Below the pieces are notes generated by a model. It saw nothing but the letters and a program-made list of their open reading frames with translations. It did not search any database and was not told the DNA's origin. A program made the position numbers and the translations under genes. A DNA stretch of 64,000 bases, from the NCBI GenBank assembly GCA_030522415.1, contig CM060127.1, forward strand, positions 14,428,646 through 14,492,645, written 5' to 3'. This DNA is from Channallabes apus (lineage: Eukaryota > Chordata > Actinopteri > Siluriformes > Clariidae). Positions 50,830-64,000 of the stretch are shown here, in pieces. Within the stretch, counting starts at the first letter, position 1. Each line of letters opens with the position of its first letter.

Positions 50830-51571
50830 AAATTAACATGGTTCTACCTTAACACATTTTGTGTTAAGTTTATAAGGTCCATGACACAATCCCACGGTGA
50901 TGGAGGCAGGTTTCCCATTGAGTTTTATGTGGGCTTAGATTCTGGATTCACTGCAGACAAAAGAAAAAACACACTTTATTCCTTTCAAATCTTTTTAATA
51001 TCATTTTTTTTTATATTATATCAAATATATAAATAATTGCTGATAATAAATGTCACAATGATAGGAAGAATGTATTAGTATTTTGTAACCAATGCAAGTT
51101 ATACATATTATATATACGGTATACAGATGAATGGAACATGAAATAAATATGAAAACCATTTTTAAAGACTTATCTGTTTCTTAGGTATTTGGGTTAACAT
51201 CCCCCCCCCCCCAAATTTATTTTTTTTATTATTAATTAATTAATTAAACAAATACACAAGTTTTTTTCAAAAAGTGCTTGAATGATGGTACTTCTAGCTA
51301 GTAACCTAGTAAACATGTGTAAGGATATATTGATTGATGGAAACTTATTCATGAATAAAGGCACCCGCCAAATGCTATAAATGAAACATTACATTTTGTA
51401 GAGATTCCAATGCTTTAGCTACTAATGTTTTACATATTCAGTATAATTTAAGAATGTTTGTATATATAAAACACCATTAACTCTGCAGATTCCCAATACA
51501 ATTAAGCCCAAAATACTGTATATTCCTGAGAACCCCTTTCAATCAAGGGTGCCAATAATTCTGTAACCGAC
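48393..51571. mobile_element. Candidate composite/decayed DNA element with ATTGGCACCC termini
   Basis: GTTGCAGAACTATTGGCACC at 48393 is matched inverted by GGGTGCCAATAATTCTGTAAC at about 51549-51569. Internal degenerate copies of the same terminal word occur near 48627, 48807, 48917, 49019 and 49302. A separate Tc1-like relic (50160-50600), a (GT)n run (50791-50828) and a C10 run (51201-51210) lie within. Whether this is one element or several is unclear. Confidence 0.4.
50158..50610. mobile_element. Decayed Tc1-like element remnant
   Basis: It opens with ACAGTGCTTGGCAAAAATATTCACC, close to Tc1-type ends of fish (CAGTGCTTTGCAAAAGTATTC-like from memory). It continues with CACATTTTGTAGTTTTACATGGTGA and a stretch with CAACATGATGTTACCACCACCATGC. 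No usable transposase frame remains. Confidence 0.55.
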
Positions 51572-51616
51572 TGTTGAATTGAAGCACTATTTCGTAAAAG
51601 GACCATTTATGCTTAC

Positions 51617-53701
51617 CTAATCCTGTAATGTCCACAGTGTTGGCGCAGGTCAGGAAGCGCGTCACGTGTGTCAAGCAGGCCTGAGCCGAGGACTGGTTCT
51701 CCTTTAGGCAGCGCTCGAACTCTGCAAACTCTTGGCCGCAGTCTGCTCGGATTTTCCTGATCACTGGACTGCACCAGGAAATGATGGGAAACAAGAAGGC
51801 GGTGCTTATAATGTTTACATACTACGATCAGTTCAATAAGAAATCATAAGTGGGTGTATACTGAGATCACGGATGATCAGATACGTCTACCAAATAGATG
51901 CACTGACTATATGCCTGTATCCCCGCCTCTCTGCCCTGGCTATCCTACACACACAAGCACACACCCACACATCCTCGAACACATCCATCATTTCAAAATG
52001 AATATCCTTTTATGCATTGTACGTTCCTGTCAAAATGATGCAGAGGGACTATTAATGCACTTTTAAAGTTTAAAGGGAATAAAAGATCAGACAAGGTCCT
52101 AAATCAGCCCTAGTCCCTGTACAGGTCTTTCCCAACACCTTATTCTTTTAACACTGCATATTTTCAAATAATGCGATTATTAAAAGTTATATCTTACTAA
52201 GTTCATATAGTTATTTGTTCACTGTTACTATTAACAGTTCATTTACAAATTAACTAATAGACTAGGGCTAGTAAATGAAATACGGATGTTTAGGGACAGA
52301 TGTCCGGTGTAGACATACTGAGAAGAGGTGCACTGCGCCACCTTCACCTTCAGGTGGTGACACTGCTCTTGCCAGGATGACGGATTCGACGCCACACAGG
52401 CTCCGTACTCCTCCATCTCCTTCTGACAGAATTTGGCTGTAATGTCCATTGCTGCTTGCCTGCAAGGAAAACCCAGCTAACATGAAGAACCGTGGAACAC
52501 GCAGGAAAGATAGAGCAAAGATTACCATCTATGAAAAGATAGCGGATGCAACAGATCTTTAGTGCAACTAAACACACTGCTCAGATTACAAAGCTTCAAC
52601 TTTCATGCTCAGACCACTGACAGCTAATATACTGTAGTTGCAGTGCATACTGGAATATCAGGAAATAAAAAGTGGAAAATATGCATAAGGAAAGAAGCAA
52701 TTCTGTTGAAGTCATTCATTAATAAAAATAAAAAACATGAAGCCTTTTTTTTTAATATGCTAATTGGTCAGGAACATTGAAGAAAAAAGTGTCACAACTA
52801 TCAATTTTTTTTTTTTAACTTTTATGCGAGTCTGAGTCAAAAATTATCTGCACTCCACTTATATTAAAAACATCTGTTCTCCACACTGTCCTATCAGGGC
52901 CTTCCGTTCACGGCTACTGTCACCCCAGTCACTGCTGTGCAGGTGTGAACGAACGTGTTACACAAGTTCATTTGTACTCAACTACAGTGCGAGCAAAAAT
53001 TTATGCCGCGTGCAGCGAGTCGTTTTTTTTTGTGGTCTGAGGGTGTACCTGGTGCCGAAACAACTCACAGAAGAGCATACAAAGAAGAGTTTGGATAATC
53101 TGCAAACATAATTTGGATGAATACTCTTAAGAGTGAAAGATTCTTAAAGCGAATTGAAGGTGAACTCTTAGGACGGTGAAAGCTTCTTAAAGAGAATCAT
53201 TACTGGTGAGACATGGACTACAGTATAAGCCAGAGAGTAAACGGCATGAGTAAAGGATGGCACGGAAACATCCTCAATCGCAGACAGAGATAACGTTCTA
53301 AAGTTAACCATCAGCTGGAAAATTGACGCTTACAGTTTTCTGAAGAGCCGTTTTTTATCGAAGAGCCGATGCCTAAACGGATTAAAGGACTGCTATCCAA
53401 GTGTGTTGTGCTCTCACATGACAATGCATGTCCGCACACTTCTGCCTACACGGTCAACTTGCCTTGAGGTGTTAAGATCCTCTCTATAGTCCTGAGAGAG
53501 CTCATGAGTAAGGGGTCCATCAGATTTCTACATGTTTGATTCTTTGAAAGCAGCCGTACGAGGACGAAATTCACTTCTGATGAAGAAGTGAAGGCAGAGG
53601 TGCATTCGTGGCAGGCAGATAAGCCTCAGGGAATACGTTAGCTTGCTGACAGATGGACAAAGTGTATTGAAAATCAAGGAAATTATTTTGATAAGTGGAC
53701 A

Positions 53702-53751
<50 letters not shown>

Positions 53752-54082
53752 ATATACTGTATTTATTGATGAATTTAAAGCATGCCACTGTATTGGATAG
53801 ACTTCTCACTTGAATAAAAAAAAAAGATAATTTAGCACTAAACACATCAGAAATATTTTAATACAAACACATTTAATGTTGGAGTTTTTCTTTGAATGTG
53901 AAGGTGTGAGAATAAAAAAAAAATTATAATAATTTCAGATTCTTAGACAAGCATCCAGTACAACATCTCAGAGTTAAAGGCTGTTAAACCACACAACACG
54001 TTACAAAACAGCAGGAATAACTTGAATTGTTTTTAAAAAGTTAAAGCTCTGTTTTGTTAAGGTTAAATAACACGACTTACAT
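51617..54082 (-). CDS. chchd5: Coiled-coil-helix-coiled-coil-helix domain protein 5 (CHCHD5), last exon not found
   Basis: On the minus strand, exons 54081-(~54150), 52319-52459 and 51617-51768 join in phase. The start codon is split: AT (54082-54081) precedes a GTAAGT donor, and G (52459) follows the TTGCAG acceptor. The product starts MQAAMDITAKFC, matching the human MQAALEVTARYC I recall. Four CX9C motifs are complete: CQKEMEEYGAC, CHHLKVKVAQC, CGQEFAEFERC and CLTHVTRFLTC. This is the twin CHCH fold of small disulfide-bonded mitochondrial intermembrane-space proteins imported by Mia40. The exon 2/3 junction gives CTSSHPVIRKIR. The read protein is 98 residues plus one base; human has about 110, so a short terminal exon downstream of 51617 is missing from this call. 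The gene is divergent to atp13a1, 1.7 kb away. Confidence 0.9.
52831..53710 (+). pseudogene. Decayed mariner-type element in chchd5 intron 1
   Basis: The left end has GTCTGAGTCAAAAATTATCTG. Translation in shifting frames gives mariner-like pieces: LSHDNACPHT near 53410-53450 (the second catalytic Asp segment), EVKAEVHSW near 53590, and LADRWTKCIENQGNYFDK near 53645-53700. Many stops and frameshifts are present. The same family recurs at 61795 and 63036. Confidence 0.65.
53706..53750. repeat. (TA)n microsatellite
   Basis: A pure TA run at the 3' edge of the mariner relic. Confidence 0.95.
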
Positions 54083-54240
54083 GTTTGACACTTGAATTTA
54101 AACCGGCACGACTGAAGGTTGAACGATTCACATGCTCATGGAGACAGAAGCACCCGGTCGAAGTACACGCTTCCTTTTTCCGACGTTTCTGATTGGCCAG
54201 AACTCTAACACCTCGCCATTCTATTGGCCAGATGGACGTC
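54083..54240 (-). promoter_or_regulatory. chchd5: chchd5 5' UTR and promoter with paired CCAAT boxes
   Basis: On the minus strand CCAAT boxes lie at 54192-54196 and 54223-54227, 31 bp apart (about three helical turns), as is common for NF-Y-driven housekeeping genes. CG dinucleotides cluster between 54150 and 54250. A transcription start between about 54110 and 54170 is inferred. No TATA box is evident. Confidence 0.65.
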
Positions 54241-54319
54241 AGTTAAGACAAACAAGGTGGGTCTTAAAATGGAAGAACGCTTTCTTAAAGGGACCGTGTC
54301 ACGGCAACCGCAAGTTCAC

Positions 54320-54514
54320 GTTTACATTTAGGCATTTGGCAGACGCTCTTATCCAGAGCGACTTACATTTTTATCTCATTACACATCTGAGCAGTTGAGG
54401 GTTAAGGGCCTTGCTCAAGGGCCCAACAGTGGCAACTTAGTGGTTGTGGGGTTTGATCCTGGGATCTTCCGAACCGTAGTCCAATGCCTTAACCACTGAG
54501 CTACTCCTGGCCCA
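54320..54514 (-). repeat. tRNA-derived SINE, minus orientation
   Basis: The reverse complement of the 30268 family: tail CATTTAGGCATTTGGCAGAC first, then CTTATCCAGAGCGACTTACA, body GGGCCTTGCTCAAGG, and head AACCACTGAGCTACTCCTGG. It lies just upstream of the chchd5 promoter. Confidence 0.85.
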
Positions 54515-54799
54515 GGTTCAGGTTCAAAGGCGTTTTGAACAACTCACTAAATATGAATTAATACATTTCCGACATTTTACATAAATAAATAATACATTGT
54601 ATATAATTTTTTCAAAATAAAGTTCTTGATTAGAAATAAAGGTTTACAAAATGAAAAAGGATTAGCATTAACATTAAGTAAGCCACATACAACATTTTGT
54701 GGGAGGTCAGAATTTAAAATCATAATTTCAAACATGCCATATCATTTAATGATTAATAATGTTTTGTTAATTGTATTCTATTTGGCAGAATAAATAATA

Positions 54800-55500
54800 C
54801 AGGGTGGTATCAAAAAGATTTCGCCATACATCCTCCCTCAGACGCCTTAAAGCCTGACAGTAGCATTACCTACTGACGTCCTGGCCCCTGGGGACAATTT
54901 CTTGATACAAAATGCCGCAAATATGAAACATGACGGATCTGCAGTGATGCTATGGCTTGTTATCTGTGTTGATCATCATGCACAAGTTGCTGAACGGTTT
55001 TGACATTTTCGGGGGTTGAGCTCATTTAAGTTTTTTCTGATTTCTCATCCAGGGATATTCTTCTGCTCTTGAAGCATGCCTGCCTCGCAAAACGCCTTAA
55101 ACGTTCGAACTTGATGTCCATAATAAAATAGCAGATGTGGTAACGTACGTAGTCAGAAAAGCCCCAGCTGACACCTCCAGACAGGGCGATGTCTTTTGGC
55201 ACACTGACTTGTGAAGGTTGGTGTTCCCTGTGCCTGTGCGTGCAGCATTGTGCTGCCATTTGTTGGTTACAAGAAGAGATAAAACATGATGAAATGGTTA
55301 AACCAAATTAAACCCAAACACACAGAACATAATGATGTTAATTGTGTCATAATTATATAATAAATGAGAGCGCCAGTCTGTTAACTAAAACTATTAAAGG
55401 AATATGTGACTTTTTATAATAATAATTATTATTATTATTATTTATTCACTTATTTACATATTTTTTTATTCAACATTATAAAAATGTTAAAATATTTTTT
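54800..55500. other. Intergenic between chchd5 and atp13a1
   Basis: It includes GGGTGGTATCAAAAAGATTTC at about 54802, which looks like the end of a mariner-type repeat with TGCTGAACGGTTTTGACATT later, and an (ATT)n run at about 55421-55441. No exon is recognised. Confidence 0.4.
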
Positions 55501-55753
55501 ATTTTGTATTTCCAGGACCTTCAGTTAACAGACATCGTTACCGGAAGTGTCGTCATGAACTTGCGTCCTTGCGTATGCGGAAGCTTCCCTGTGTGTGTGC
55601 GGTTGCTGCTGTTTTTTTTTATCTAATTCAGTAGACTAGCCGGAAAAGAGTAGTAATAAATAAACTCTTTATATTTTTCTCAATTTCCGGCTGTGAAGAG
55701 AAAGTGGAGAACAGAAAGAGCAGTGAAAGGGGGAGGTGGAGGGAGCAGCCAGA
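55501..55753 (+). promoter_or_regulatory. atp13a1: atp13a1 promoter and 5' UTR
   Basis: A strong ETS-type site ACCGGAAGTG is at 55540-55549, followed by CGTCATGA, CGTATGCGGAAG and a purine-rich leader. The ATG at 55754 lies in CAGAATGG. CG density rises sharply from here into exon 1. TATA is absent; a housekeeping CpG promoter with an ETS input is inferred. Confidence 0.6.
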
Positions 55754-63923
<8,170 letters not shown>

Positions 63924-64000
63924 GTACATTTCATGGAGTGGTTTAAAAATATTGTTAAGTTGGAGTTCCAACTCTATCCTTAACTATAAATGTCTCTCCT

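Noticed and set aside
52447..52449. Internal ATG of chchd5 exon 2 as the main start codon
   Set aside because: The upstream exon provides AT before a perfect donor, and the spliced product matches the human N-terminus, so the internal Met is more likely residue 5.
54132..54398. 88-codon plus-strand frame across the chchd5 promoter
   Set aside because: It spans the CCAAT region and runs into a SINE; no family resemblance and no splice context.
55736..55753. Upstream GTG-initiated extension of atp13a1
   Set aside because: The codon at 55736 is GTG, not ATG; the first in-frame ATG is 55754, with a reasonable context.

Overview
This is a vertebrate nuclear window, almost certainly from a teleost fish and plausibly a catfish-like one. 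The base composition is AT-rich. Genes are split by GT/AG introns and the exons encode vertebrate proteins. Intergenic and intronic DNA carries fish-type repeats: tRNA-derived SINEs, a 1.63 kb Tc1 element, hAT and Tc1 MITEs, mariner relics and very many (GT)n, (TA)n, (TC)n and (AAT)n microsatellites. The species guess is inference from repeat style only. No prokaryotic feature, CRISPR array or rRNA was seen.

Layout. (1) 1-~6.3 kb: the 3' part of a RhoGAP gene on + (C1 end plus RhoGAP domain), best matched to gmip. (2) ~6.3-9 kb: intergenic, with a Tc1 transposase fragment and a SINE fragment. (3) 9.06-10.04 kb: a ~1 kb homopurine tract abutting the CpG-rich first exon of a LIM-homeodomain gene. 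(4) 10.05-43.7 kb: that gene (+ strand, lmx1al-type, 382 codons reconstructed). Its 18 kb third intron holds three pyrimidine tracts, a 3.7 kb 32-bp minisatellite invaded by two hAT elements with 8-bp target duplications, SINEs and some unique GC-richer islands that look like regulatory candidates. (5) 43.7-51.5 kb: intergenic, mostly DNA transposons, including the nearly full-length Tc1 copy. (6) 51.6-54.1 kb: chchd5 on the minus strand, with a start codon split across an intron and two CCAAT boxes upstream. (7) 55.5 kb to the end: the 5' 11 exons of atp13a1 on +, running off the right edge just after the DKTGT phosphorylation motif.

Biology. gmip encodes a Rho GTPase-activating protein. The LIM-homeodomain gene encodes a developmental transcription factor. 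chchd5 encodes a small twin-CX9C mitochondrial intermembrane-space protein. atp13a1 encodes the ER P5A-ATPase that removes misinserted transmembrane helices. They do not form an operon or obvious pathway; what links them is conserved synteny. In human, GMIP and ATP13A1 are neighbours on 19p13.11, a region paralogous to the 1q and 9q regions that carry LMX1A and LMX1B. The LMX1 gene here therefore looks like a third whole-genome-duplication paralogue, absent from mammals. The most notable sequence-level observations are the split ATG of chchd5, a ~72-bp UG repeat acting as the acceptor tract of a LIM exon, a 31-bp hairpin in atp13a1, and a duplicated intronic segment in atp13a1 whose second copy preserves the empty site of a hAT insertion.
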